Part shown: positions 10,233 to 20,463 of the stretch, in pieces
Position numbering within the stretch: position 1 is the stretch's first letter
Layout: every line of letters starts with the position of its first letter
NCBI GenBank assembly: GCA_944990035.1
Contig: CALYLX010000066.1
Location: 1,426,001-1,490,000, forward strand
Direction of reading: 5' to 3'
Length of the DNA: 64,000 bases
Source of the DNA: Clitopilus passeckerianus
Taxonomy: Eukaryota > Basidiomycota > Agaricomycetes > Agaricales > Entolomataceae
Position numbers and translations under genes: made by a program
The notes under the pieces: model-generated
The model's database searches: none
What the model saw: the letters and a program-made list of their open reading frames with translations, nothing else
Told to the model about the DNA's origin: nothing

Positions 10233-12511
10233 CCTAGCATCAAGACGAACAGATCAGATCGGTGGATTCAGCCCCTGGGATGAGCTTTGTTAGGAGTCCG
10301 TTTAGTTTTTTGCGAGTCTCAAAAGTTTGCCTGACGTGATGACATCCCAATTATCTCGCGAGTAGAAATTGAACCTGGGTCGTACAGATCTACAAGGGTT
10401 ACCACCCAGCCCTCGCGCTACGTTCGCGGCGTTCGGTAGCCAGGCCATCAACCAGAATGGGAAATTAGCCCTCTGAGCTTCGCCTTAGCACGTCCCGCTG
10501 AGGAACAACCTGAGAAATACAATAAATATTAATGCTATGTACATGCTACAGACGGGAACAGAGACCAACCGAGTCTGGATGCGGCGAATCCCTGGCAGAT
10601 CCATCTGCTCCGTTCGCGGTACTCCCCACCCAATCCGCGATAAAGTCTATTGCATTCTAGTTTCCTCGTTCAGGAGTCTTCGCCACCTGTTACCCCATCC
10701 CACGTCTGCAGTTTCGCCGAGATGAGACGGGATAGAGTACCTTTTACATCGTTGTCATCCTCCTTCACAACTTCCTCTCCAGCTTCAACCGTCCCAATGA
10801 ACGAAAATCCGCATTCCCAGGCTCTTGGAGGTAACACAAGCGTCGCCGCCGTGAGTTACAGGGAGACTCGACGTCAAATTACACCCTCCTCCTTGCCCCG
10901 CGTATGGAAGACTCAAGGGAGCCGCATTTGAGCGTCACAATGGTCCATCGCATGAATTGTTTGTTTCCAATTACAGTGGTATCATCATCATCCGAATATG
11001 ATCTCTATGCTTGTAGATGTACGTACGACATTGCCATACATATATACATATCAGGTGCAGGTGGGAAGGGTTGCTATGCCTAGTATACTTGAAACGACAT
11101 TCCCGAAGAGGGTAAGGCTAGCAAGTGCAAGACGTATAAGCGAGATGGTAGGGGGAGAGACGATGAGGAGACCGGCGATGTTAACTTGAGGACGGAGAAG
11201 CAGGAGAAGGGAAAGGCGGGGCCAGTGGCGAGATCAGGATGGTGCTGCCGCGTTTTTCTTGTTTGTCCCTTCCGACTCCTGCCCCTTCGCATCTTGAGTT
11301 TCTGCATCAACCGTTCCCGCCCCAATGTCTTCTTCGTTCATTCCATACCCGAGCAGACCCGCGCTCTTTGTCATCATCCCCTACCGCTCGGCAGTCTTGA
11401 CTCCCATAACTCCCATCCACCACTAGCACGAGTCGGGCTACACTCAGAACCACCCAGTCGTCTCCAGACTTGCTTGGTGGAGGTAGAGGCCTCCAAGACA
11501 CCACAACTCTCCTAGTTTCTTCAACCTCTTCTAATCTCCATAGTCGTGCCTTGCTGTGCAACATAAATCAGAGCAGTACAGTTTGGGTTCTGCTTTGGAG
11601 CAAGGGCTCGGTGAGCAGTAGCAAGAACGCCAGGTTCACAAAGCAAGAAGCTTGTGAGAGTTTTAAGTGGGTAGGAGTAGGTTCATGGCCGGCAAAGGAT
11701 GGAGTTTGGGCAGTGGCAGTCAGGAGAGTAGAGGAGCTGTTCGCTTGGACTCGGAGGCGGCGGCACAAAATTTGATAGGGAGGTGGATGGTAAAGTGGTA
11801 TTGCGCGACGTATTGTTCTCCTTCAGTTTTTTTTACTGTGTGTACCTATTTCCCGCAGTTCATAGTAGGGGAAGGAAAGCCTGCAAACGATTTCGCTCAA
11901 TGCAAAAGAAGTGAATTTAAAAGGAGACATATGTCAGAAGTAAGGTAGTTTGAGGCGATGGGTACGATTGAGAGAATAATGGTGATGCTTAAACCTCGCT
12001 GGTATTCTAAAGGTGCACGGTGCATCCGAGGCGTGCCGTTGAGCAGAGAAAAGGGAGGGGATCTGGTAGTAAGAGTTCAGATCAAGATATAGGAAGCTAT
12101 TGGACAGGAGAGAGAGAAAGCTTCCACACCTACTCAAGAAATTTAGGTTTCGTCTTACTTAGTGAGGCGCCTGGCATGGTGGCCAACAGTGGGTTTTGGC
12201 GGGTTTGGGTCAAATTCTGTCTGAAGACCTGACCACTCCAGTGTAGCAGTATTGGTCAGATGCATTATGCCAGATAGTAGAAACTTTGGGGAAGGTAGCC
12301 ATGCAAGTTTCAGAATATGAGGAGAAGGTTTAAAGGAGAATGGCGATGTTCAGGGGGCGAGGACTCTGGGAGGAGCGTGTGACACTCTTCCCTAATCCAC
12401 TTCCCCTGGCTGACTCATCTAGGCATTCTACTAAAGCAACCAACCACTCAAGAAAGGAAGTGTGGCTGTGATGAATTGATGGAATCGATCGTTTCCCTCC
12501 GATGTATTCGG
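10233..12511. other. Long non-coding interval with degenerate repeats
   Basis: No gene I can support: open frames here are short, overlap on both strands, and lack coherent intron structure. Part of 11980-12480 resembles 51930-52400 (shared stretches around CTGACTCATC.AGGC, CTACTCAAGAAA/GTACTCAAGAAA and TTTCAGAATAT), so it holds an old dispersed or segmentally duplicated sequence. Bases 12507-12511 (TTCGG) are the left target duplication of gypsy copy 2. Confidence 0.5.
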
Positions 12512-12977
12512 TGTTAAGGCAGAGCCTAACAACTTAGGTAATACTGTTTACGCTCGATGTCTTTTGATAAACAAAGACAGAGATTTGTCAGCAGCTGCGG
12601 CTGTACTGACGACCTGGTGAGATTGACGAAGCAAGGGACTTAAAGGCGAAGTAAAGAACTAAGCAGTTAGGTAGATTGCCTAGGTCAAGCTGAGGAGCCT
12701 TGACCAAATGGTACAGGTTTATATACCTATCTAGTAGTTCTAAATATAGCACATGCGCAGCATGCTGAGTAAGTAATGAGTCATGCGCAGCATGATGAGT
12801 AAGTACATGAGTCAGAAAGAGTCAGATAAGGTATAAGTCTCTCACGATCGTGAGAGATGCGGAGTAAGCATGGAAAAAGATGAAAAATGCGCAGTGATGC
12901 GCAGCATATGTGAGTAATCGTGCATAGGTAAGCGGGCCGGGGTATGTAAGGAGAAACATGTAAGCAAAATCATAACA
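12512..12977 (-). repeat. 3' LTR of gypsy copy 2
   Basis: 466 bp, TGTTAAGG...ATAACA. It contains a short duplication around ATGCGCAGCATG that copy 1 LTRs lack. Confidence 0.95.
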
Positions 12978-13069
12978 TTACCCTCTCGCTATCGTTGAAG
13001 TCTCCTGACTTCAATTCCTTCCTTTACCCGAAGTGACGGTCTATGCCCTTGTGGTAGCGTTGCGGGCAG

Positions 13070-13872
13070 CTAACCGGGTAATGGCCTGGGCCACGATGAT
13101 GGCACAGACGACACACAAAACGAAAGCAATGACACTGTCGGTGTCTGCCTCCACAAATGTAGCATCTGAACCATCTGGGTGGTGGTGGTCTGTTGGCAAG
13201 GTATCCGGTGCGCGGCGCCTTCTGGGACGATACTGTCGAGGGGAAGGTTCACCAGCGTTGGTGAGTCGGACTCTGGTGGGCTTTCGAATGCGGAGAGGTA
13301 TGGCGTTGGAGGGTTTGCCATTGGGATTGATGTTTTCCTTGTTGTCGTTCTGTTCTTTTTGACGAAGGGTTATGTTTTATTTTGCGGCGGTGTGTAAATT
13401 GGTGACGGGAGGAAATGCTCGTAGGGTTCCGCAAACTTGACGTGCAGTGAGGATTGTGACTTCCTCTTCTTGACTTTCCTCAGGCCCCCAGGGATTGGAG
13501 GCAAGGGTTTGAAGTCTGTCTCCTCTGGGTTGTTGAACCAGTTTTGTCGTTCGGGAAGAATTCGTCGAGGAAAGCTGTTCCTCCAATAGCAAAGAAGAGG
13601 TCTGTGAGGGTCTCCTCCGTTTCTCGATCAACTTTGTCCAAAAGTTGATCAAGATCGTCAGTGGTTTTCGCAAATTGGTGGCGCAGGCGAGCCACTTCGT
13701 TGCGAGTTTCGGTTCGTCGGTTTTGGTAGAGGGTTCCTTGTTCTCCCACAGCGGTGAGAGGGTTGTCGTTGCTGCTCCAGGCAGTATGTGTACGGAGCGC
13801 CGTAATAGCGGTATCGGATTTGAAGGTGTTGCGGATGATGGTGCGGTCGTAGGAAGAGGCATTTTGAGACAT
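13070..13872 (-). pseudogene. Third ORF of gypsy copy 2, frameshifted
   Basis: Counterpart of 1660-2529. The ATG start (13872) and first about 110 codons match copy 1. The frame then breaks at a 1-nt loss (copy 1 GTTTGGGGAAG versus GTTCGGGAAG), and more 1-2 nt losses follow (AGGGTTTCGAAG/AGGGTTTGAAG, TTATTTTTGCGG/TTATTTTGCGG, CGAGGGGGAAGG/CGAGGGGAAGG). The Cys/His-rich C-terminus survives only in pieces. Confidence 0.8.
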
Positions 13873-13910
13873 TGTTATATAGTGGATGTGAGTGGGTTTG
13901 CTATGTGGTG

Positions 13911-16900
13911 TCAGGTGAGTTTCTTCCTCTTTTTATACTCGGTGAGTATTTTCTTGGCGTTCCGCAGTTCCGACTCGGGCATCCATTCGTTGTCCGCTGA
14001 TGGCCATCCCTTCCATTTTACGAGGTATCTGTGTCGCCCTTTGCCTTGTTTCTGATGGGCCACAATTGCTTCTATTTCGTATTCTTCTATTCCGTCGATT
14101 TCGTCAGGTGGCGGTTTAGAGAAGCTGGGTCCATGCGCTTTGGTGGAGATGTAACGGGTGAGAAGTGACGCGTGAATCACCGGGTGGATCTTCCATCGTC
14201 TTGGCAGGTCGAGTTTATAGGTCAGGTGTCCTTTTACCTCAAGTATCTTGAAGGGTCCTTCTCGTTTGGGTGCTAGTTTCTTGGAGATGTTTCCTTGATT
14301 GAGATTTGTGGCTTCTAACCACACCTTTTCTCCGACTTTGAATGGGGTGAACTGTCGTGTGATCTTCTCTGCCATGCGTTGCGCAGCAAGTGCATGTGCA
14401 GCATTTGCTTCATCGCGTGCTAGCAGAAGTTCCTTGATCCGTTTGTCAACTGCGGGAATTTTGCTAGTGGGAGCAACTGATGGGAGTGCAGGTGGTTCGT
14501 ATCCCATCATTAGGTAGAATGGGGTTCGTTTGGTGACAGAGTGTGTTCGGCTGTTGTAGGAGAATTCTAGAGTGGTAATCCATTTGGACCAGGATTCGGG
14601 GTTCTGTGCACAGAAGATGCGGAGATAGGCATCAATCTCCTGATTGATCCTTTCTGTCGCACCATCGGTTTGTGGGTGGTAGGCGGTGCTCATGTTGAGC
14701 TTGATTCCAAGGAGTCGTCCCATTTCTTGGAAAACTTTAGAGGCGAATTGAGGTCCTCTGTCTGAAATTCCTTTGTCGGGAAGTCCAAAGCGACGGTAAA
14801 CGTTGTCAATGTAGGCGTTTGCAGTTCCTGTGGCGTCGATTTTCTTTGTGCAAGGGATGAAAATTGCCCCCTTCGTAGCTCCATGGTCGACCACGGCCAT
14901 AATGCTATCGAAACCATCACTCTCTGGGAGATCCGTGTGAAAATCGTACGTCACTAGCGAAAATGGCCTAGTGGTTTCGGATTTGATGGGCATTAATGGT
15001 GGAGCGGTGGGGTGGCGATTGATTTTCATTTGCTGGCACATTGCACAGCCCTGCACAAAGTTCTTGATGAACACTGACATCCCTGGCCACCAGTAGTCCT
15101 TCCGGACTTTTTCCAGTGTCCCAAATTGTCCAGGGTGTCCTGCGCTGGGTAGATCGTGATAACGTTGGACTATCTTCCTTCGGAGGTCTTCGTCATCTGG
15201 TACCACACACTTGTCCTTGTAGTACAAGATGCCATCGTCAAATTTCCAGTCTTCCAGGTTTGATCGGATTGGTGGGGGTCCGTCTTCTTTGGCGGTGCGA
15301 ATGGCGTCAACAATCAGTTTGTCATTGACCATCTTGTGTACAATTTCGTCCTTTAGTTCAATGTCAATTGAGCGAAGGAAGAGCTTGTCGGGGAGGAGAA
15401 TGATGTCTTCGTTGTCGGTGTCTTCACCTGGGATGTGGTCTGGTCGTCGAGATAGTGCGTCAGATTGTATCATCTTTGCACCAGGGGTGTGTACAAGTTT
15501 GATGTTAAACTGGGATAGCATCAAATTCCATCTTGCTTGTCGTCGGTTCAACTTCCGGGCTTCTCGGAAGTATGTGAGGTTTTGTGATCGGATAGAATCA
15601 CAACTGAATGTTGGGATCCATGGAAGTAGTGTCGCCAGGTTTCTAATGCGCGGATAATGCCTAGAAGTTCTCGGTCGTAGATTTCATAGTTCCGTTCTGT
15701 TTCCGAGAACGATTTAGATATGAAACCACATGGGTGCCATGATCCGTTGGCGTCACGTTGTTGTAGGACTGCTCCTGTTGCATGTTTTGAGGCGTCGCTT
15801 TCCACCACAAATGGCTTCGTGGGATCAGGCATCAGCAACACAGGCGCTTCCAGGAATTTGTCTTTCAGGGTAGTGAAAGCTTTGTGACATTCATTGGTCC
15901 ATTCCCATTTCTTGTCTTTCTTGGTGAGTTCGTTCAGCGGTTTGGCAATTTCCGCATATTTTCCGATGAACCTGCGGTAAAAGTTTCCGAATCCTAGGAA
16001 TGATCGGACTTCCTTTACTGTAGTTGGCGTAGGCCAGTCGCGCATCCCTGCAAGTTTGACAGGGTCCATGGAGATCTTGTTTGGTTCAATGATGAACCCA
16101 AGGTATTCCACTCTTGTGGTGTCAAATTGGCATTTCTCTGCTTTGAGGTAGAGATCGTTGTTTTGTAGTCTTTGTAAGACTCTGCGTGTGCGTTCTCGGT
16201 GTTTTTCTGGATCGTTGGAGAAGATGAGGATGTCGTCCATGTAGATGATGACCCATCCTTCGTCTATCATGTCTCGGAAAAGGTGGTTCATCATTGCTTG
16301 GAAGGTACCGGGTGAGTTCATTAGTCCAAAGAACATCACCATTGGTTCAAATAACCCTCGGTTGGTCTTGAACGCTGCTTTCCATTGGTCACCATCTTTG
16401 ATGCGGATGTTGTGATATCCCCATCGAATGTCGAGTTTGGTGAAGACAGTTGCTCCTTTGAGTTTATCGATGAGTTCGCTAGCCAGCGGTAAGGGGTAAG
16501 CGTTAGGTATTGTTCCTTCGTTGAGTCGTCGGTAATCCTGACATGGTCTCAGGGCTTCCGAGTCTTTCTTTGCAACAAAGAAGAACGGAGATGCTTGTGG
16601 GGAGTTGGATTCTCGGATGTATCCTTTGGCTAGATTTTCCTTGAGAAACTCGTCGAGTTTTTCTTGCTCTAAGGGGCTGAGCGGATAGACCTTGCAGTCT
16701 TTTGGCACGAAATCTGTCTTCAGATCTATGGCGTGATCCCAGGGTCGGCTTGGTGGGAATCGTTCAGATGCTGCTTTCTCAAAGACTTTTCTGTAGTCTT
16801 GAAGATAGTCGGGGATGATTTCGTCAAGGGATTTCTTTGGTTCCTATCTTCTCGTTTATGTTCCAGAGCTTGCGAAATTGATGTTTTCGCACGTATCCAC

Positions 16901-17643
16901 ACCTGCTGTGTGTGGTGTCTGGTTGCTGGATGGTGTGTTACCACCGTCTGTCGTATTGTGGTAGTTGGCCTGATTGGCCCGTACACAAGGTAATCCTTTG
17001 TGTGTTCCTGCGTAAGTGGGGGTTCCTCCTTGGTGAATATTCCGACTGCCGGTTCGTTCTGGCAGTATGCGATGAGAAAATCTTCATTGATCTCTTCTCC
17101 GTCTTCGACTATTCGGAAATAGTCGCTAAGTCCTTCTGATTTTCCGGGATTCTCTTCGGAACAATCAGGTGCTGGGGTAGGTGGCGTGTTTTCCTCTAGT
17201 AGTTGTTCTCGGATGGCTCTCATCCGCTTGATGTCTACTGCTCGCATCAATGTTTGCGACAGTCGTTGGGTAATGCGTGATTCGTCGATTTCGAGTGTGC
17301 CGTCGCTCCACGATATGATTGGATCTACCCGTTTTAGCCAGGGTAATCCAAAAATCAGGTGGTCTTTCCCGAGTCCAGTGACAAAACATCTTTCCTTGAT
17401 GATGGCTGTCCCTATCTTGGCAATAACCCAGGTAAAGTGGGTAATAGTTCCTTGTTTGTTCAGGGTGCCATCAACGTTTCGTGCTGTAATCGGTTGTCGG
17501 AGTGGGAGTAGTGGGAGGTGATGTGTCTTGGCGAAGACGGAGTCGATAAATGACCCTTGCGCTCCAGAGTCAATGAGAGCTTTTGTGCCGGCGATTGTTG
17601 TATTTCCATCTAGGGGGTCTTGTAGAGAGATTGGGATACGCAT
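13911..17643 (-). pseudogene. pol: Pol polyprotein of gypsy copy 2, two 1-nt frame breaks
   Basis: Domains in order on the minus strand: aspartic protease (ALIDSGAQGSFID), reverse transcriptase (YMDDILIF), RNase H, integrase (H-H-C-C zinc region ending CAMCQQMK; DFHTDL, DRGPQF and YHPQTDGATE), a GPF motif, and a complete chromodomain (RYLVKWKGWPSADNEW). Chromodomains of this class are thought to steer integration to particular chromatin. The frame breaks at about 16845 and about 15580, each a single T missing relative to copy 1. The frame extends upstream of the ATG at 17643 without a stop to the gag overlap, so Pol is probably made by frameshifting rather than from that ATG. Confidence 0.9.
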
Positions 17644-17696
17644 AGATTCAGCATAAAAATCAGTAGCTACAAGTACACTGGAAATATCAATCGGGC

Positions 17697-17742
17697 GAGG
17701 AAGTACTGACGTCGGCTTTGCAGTCTTCCTCTTTAAAAACCC
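17697..17742 (-). promoter_or_regulatory. Predicted -1 ribosomal frameshift signal between gag and pol
   Basis: Minus strand: the last gag codons are GAG GGT TTT TAA. The heptamer G-GGT-TTT (17742-17736) fits the X-XXY-YYZ slip rule in the gag frame. Four nt downstream starts GAGGAAGACTG (17731-17721), which pairs with CAGTACTTCCTC (17708-17697): 11 base pairs with one bulged A and a 12-nt loop. After a -1 slip the frame is open through the 90 nt to the protease start. The 5-residue-before-stop context and the stem spacing are those of classical retroelement frameshift sites. Copy 1 keeps the heptamer but lost the 3' arm. Confidence 0.65.
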
Positions 17743-18788
17743 TCAGCCTCTGCTTCAGTGTAGAATTCAGCGGCTTCTTCTTGGGGCATGTCAGCTAGGA
17801 CTGCTCTGACATATTTGATCAACTCGGCTCCCTTCTCAGGTTTCTTGTGGAATCGGCTGTCGTTGTTGCTAGGGTAGGTTCTTCCAAAATTCTTCCTTTG
17901 AAGACATTGTTGGATCGTGTGACCTTTCTTGGAGCAATAGTAGCACAAGTTGTTCTTCTTGTGATGTTCTCTTTCCTCCTGGGTGAGGCGGCGTTTGGGT
18001 GGATCAGTGGTGAAACGATCAACATCCATAGCCATTGGGTCTCGGGCTCCAGTAGGTGTTTTGTAAGCACCTTTGACCATATCAGATGTCTTGATGATAC
18101 GGGTATGTCCCATGATTGTCTTGGCACGTCGCCAGTTGTTGTCAAACTGGACGGCTTTCTTGACCCAATCGTCGAATGTGGTAGGAGGAATCGGAAAAGA
18201 GAATTTTCTCTCGGAGTTTGGGGGTAAGTCCTTCCATGAAGATCTCAATCTTTGCAGTGTCACCGCTGAGATCAGTTCGTGCAAGAATATTCTTGAAGAC
18301 GGTGACAAATTCGTCAGCTGTCCCATCCTGTCGTAAGGCTTTGAGTTGGAGGAGTGCGGCAGCTTTGTCGTCGGTAGGGGAAAGGCTTCTTTGAATTGGT
18401 TGATAAATTCAGCGTAGGTGGCTTTCCTTTCAGCTGCTGAATATTTATCGTGAAATTCTAATCCCCATGCTGCTGCAGTTCCTTCTTTGAGGAAGGATAG
18501 GGCGATGCGAATCTTCTTGTCATCTTCGAGTTGGTTGAGGTTGTTTAGGATGAGGTAGTCTTCAAGTTCCTGAATGAACTTTCTGGTCTTGGATCGGTCT
18601 CCGGAGAACGTTTGGGGTTTGGCTCCAATGTCCTTCTTGTTGTTGTTGTCTTGTGACATTTCGTAGTCGAAATCGAAGTCGGTCTCTGGTTCAATTGTTT
18701 CTGCACTGGGGCGCTCCTCTGGCTCAGCTGTGGGGCTCTCCTCTAGCTGTTGTTGTACTTGGTGTTCTTCTTCTTCCTCTTCGGGCAA
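17733..18788 (-). pseudogene. gag: Gag of gypsy copy 2 with two compensating frameshifts
   Basis: The frame is nominally open for 351 codons, but a segment of about 60 codons (about 18380-18190) is read in the wrong frame: one nt is missing at one side (GGGGAAAAGG in copy 1, GGGGAAAGG here) and two at the other. Outside it the acidic N-terminus, capsid-like region and CCHC knuckle (CYYCSKKGHTIQQC) are as in copy 1. The first in-frame ATG is at 18659 (MSQDNNN). Upstream of that the same frame stays open for 187 codons, back to a TAG at 19221-19223, with no ATG, so the true start may be non-AUG, spliced, or simply 18659. Confidence 0.8.
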
Positions 18789-19244
18789 GACAGAAGCGCT
18801 GGTAGACGGGACTAGTGATGGGTTCCTGGATATTGCTGTGGGTAATGGTGCGAAGCGTCGCTGTTCCTCCTCGTCTACTTCAATGTCGTGTTCTCGTTGA
18901 GCTCGGACAATAGCAGGGGTCTTATGAGGTCGTTCAGGGGTAGGGAAGTCTAGAGCGTGGAAGTGTCTGTTTTCAACGGCAACGGTGGTGAATGTGAATT
19001 TGCCAAGGGAGAGAGAGGCGTAGCACCAGCGGTTATTGTTGTGATTAAAACCGCAGTAGCTTCCGTTGGTGAACTTGTAGACGTTGTTGGTTCCTTCTAC
19101 TAGAGTGGTATTTCGTGGCGGGTGGTCTGCCCTGTGTACGACCGTGGTGACTGAGTGGTAGCCGCAACGGCAATCGGCCTGTTGCGTGCTTCTGCTGTGT
19201 TGTCGTGGGGTGGGCCTGCGCTAACAATGAGCGGGCCTTCTGAA

Positions 19245-19471
19245 CAGCTTGACCTTTTGTTAAGGCAGAGCCTAACAACTTAGGTAATACTGTTTACGCT
19301 CGATGTCTTTTGATAAACAAAGACAGAGATTTGTCAGCAGCTGCGGCTGTACTGACGACCTGGTGAGATTGACGAAGCAAGGGACTTAAAGGCGAAGTAA
19401 AGAACTAAGCAGTTAGGTAGATTGCCTAGGTCAAGCTGAGGAGCCTTGACCAAATGGTACAGGTTTATATA
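19245..19471 (-). promoter_or_regulatory. Promoter, predicted transcript start and self-primer site of gypsy copy 2
   Basis: The TATA box (TATATAAA on the minus strand, about 19471-19464) is about 31 nt upstream of CAGCTTGACCT (19438-19428). The inverse 11-mer AGGTCAAGCTG is at 19255-19245, two nt from the LTR edge. The match stops at exactly 11 nt at both ends. Both copies of the family share the arrangement. Confidence 0.7.
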
Positions 19472-19723
19472 CCTATCTAGTAGTTCTAAATATAGCACAT
19501 GCGCAGCATGCTGAGTAAGTAATGAGTCATGCGCAGCATGATGAGTAAGTACATGAGTCAGAAAGAGTCAGATAAGGTATAAGTCTCTCACGATCGTGAG
19601 AGATGCGGAGTAAGCATGGAAAAAGATGAAAAATGCGCAGTGATGCGCAGCATATGTGAGTAATCGTGCATAGGTAAGCGGGCCGGGGTATGTAAGGAGA
19701 AACATGTAAGCAAAATCATAACA
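19258..19723 (-). repeat. 5' LTR of gypsy copy 2
   Basis: 466 bp, identical by eye to 12512-12977. Confidence 0.95.
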
Positions 19724-19974
19724 TTCGGCTGTGCATGTTGTATCGTCAAACAATGAATCGATTAAGGAGGTACCGGTACTACCGCTTTCAGGCCGGTGGC
19801 GGGTGCCAGAACACCCCAACGAGTGGCCGACACGTGGGTCAGTCTTTCACGCAACCTATCAGTTTCCTTCGTCTTCCCGTCCATCGAGCCTCCTCACGTT
19901 ATGAATACAGTCATATCTCACCTGTGGGTGCGGGCCATTCCGGCGGGCCGGCTGGCATATCATATCTTCAGTGC
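19724..19974. other. Pre-insertion sequence between two nested retrotransposons
   Basis: 251 bp of older DNA. It once joined 12511 on the left and 30462 on the right: it begins with TTCGG (target duplication of gypsy 2) and ends with AGTGC (target duplication of gypsy 3). No gene. It may be 3' sequence of the Helitron, whose frame ends at 30532, but I could not identify a Helitron terminus in it. Confidence 0.7.
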
Positions 19975-20260
19975 TGTGACGCCGAGGTGACTCTGGTCAC
20001 CACGAGCTGTTTATCCTCAGGTGTTCCCCCACCTGTCATGTTTGATCGTTGAGAGTTTCCAGAACTCTCGACATAGTTATTCCTTTTATTTTCTATTCTA
20101 TTATTAGACACCTCGTAGAGTATATAAGACCTTGTTTTGTATTCTTTATGATAGTGAAATCTGAGTGATTTAAACAGTCATTCTTGTGTGATCTAGCTAA
20201 ACTCATTTGAATTCCGATTCATTCGTGTGGCCTAACCGACTCATACTCGCTTACGCTACA
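19975..20260 (+). repeat. 5' LTR of gypsy 3
   Basis: 286 bp with a TATA box (TATATAAG, 20121-20128). I found neither a tRNA-type primer site nor a self-priming match after it. Confidence 0.95.
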
Positions 20261-20463
20261 TATTTTTTGACTCTACAAAACACACTCTAAGCTTTATCTC
20301 TACTTTGTCGCCGCCTCTCTCTGGGACTTCCTAGTCTGATCAACTGGGAACATACCGATTCTGGCAGCGCACACCTCAAAACCCGAGAAAATTTCACCAA
20401 AAAAATTTTTCTTCAAAAATTCCCGACACTTTCGACTCTCCGCTAACTCTGTTATCTGAACAC

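Larger units (their letters stand above)
12512..19723 (-). mobile_element. Ty3/gypsy chromovirus, copy 2 (recent insertion)
   Basis: Same family and orientation as copy 1. The LTRs (12512-12977 and 19258-19723) are both 466 bp and look identical by eye, and the target duplication TTCGG is perfect (12507-12511 and 19724-19728), so insertion is recent. Yet gag, pol and ORF3 are cut by 1-2 nt indels, many in or next to short homopolymers, relative to copy 1. Either the consensus sequence has homopolymer errors or the element was copied from an already defective template by proteins supplied in trans. Copy 2 retains codons where copy 1 has stops, including the full chromodomain. Confidence 0.95.

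Noticed and set aside
566..10395. B-box sequences as functional tRNA genes
   Set aside because: No segment gives a four-arm fold with an anticodon; box spacing and flanks fit SINE remnants.
10537..12232. Several plus- and minus-strand ORFs of 60-110 codons as genes
   Set aside because: They overlap each other on both strands, show no domain or splice logic, and include part of a dispersed repeat.
20261..20360. A tRNA primer-binding site for gypsy 3 (for example around TCTGGCAGCGC)
   Set aside because: It is about 90 nt from the LTR edge rather than adjacent, and no self-complementary match to the predicted RNA start was found.
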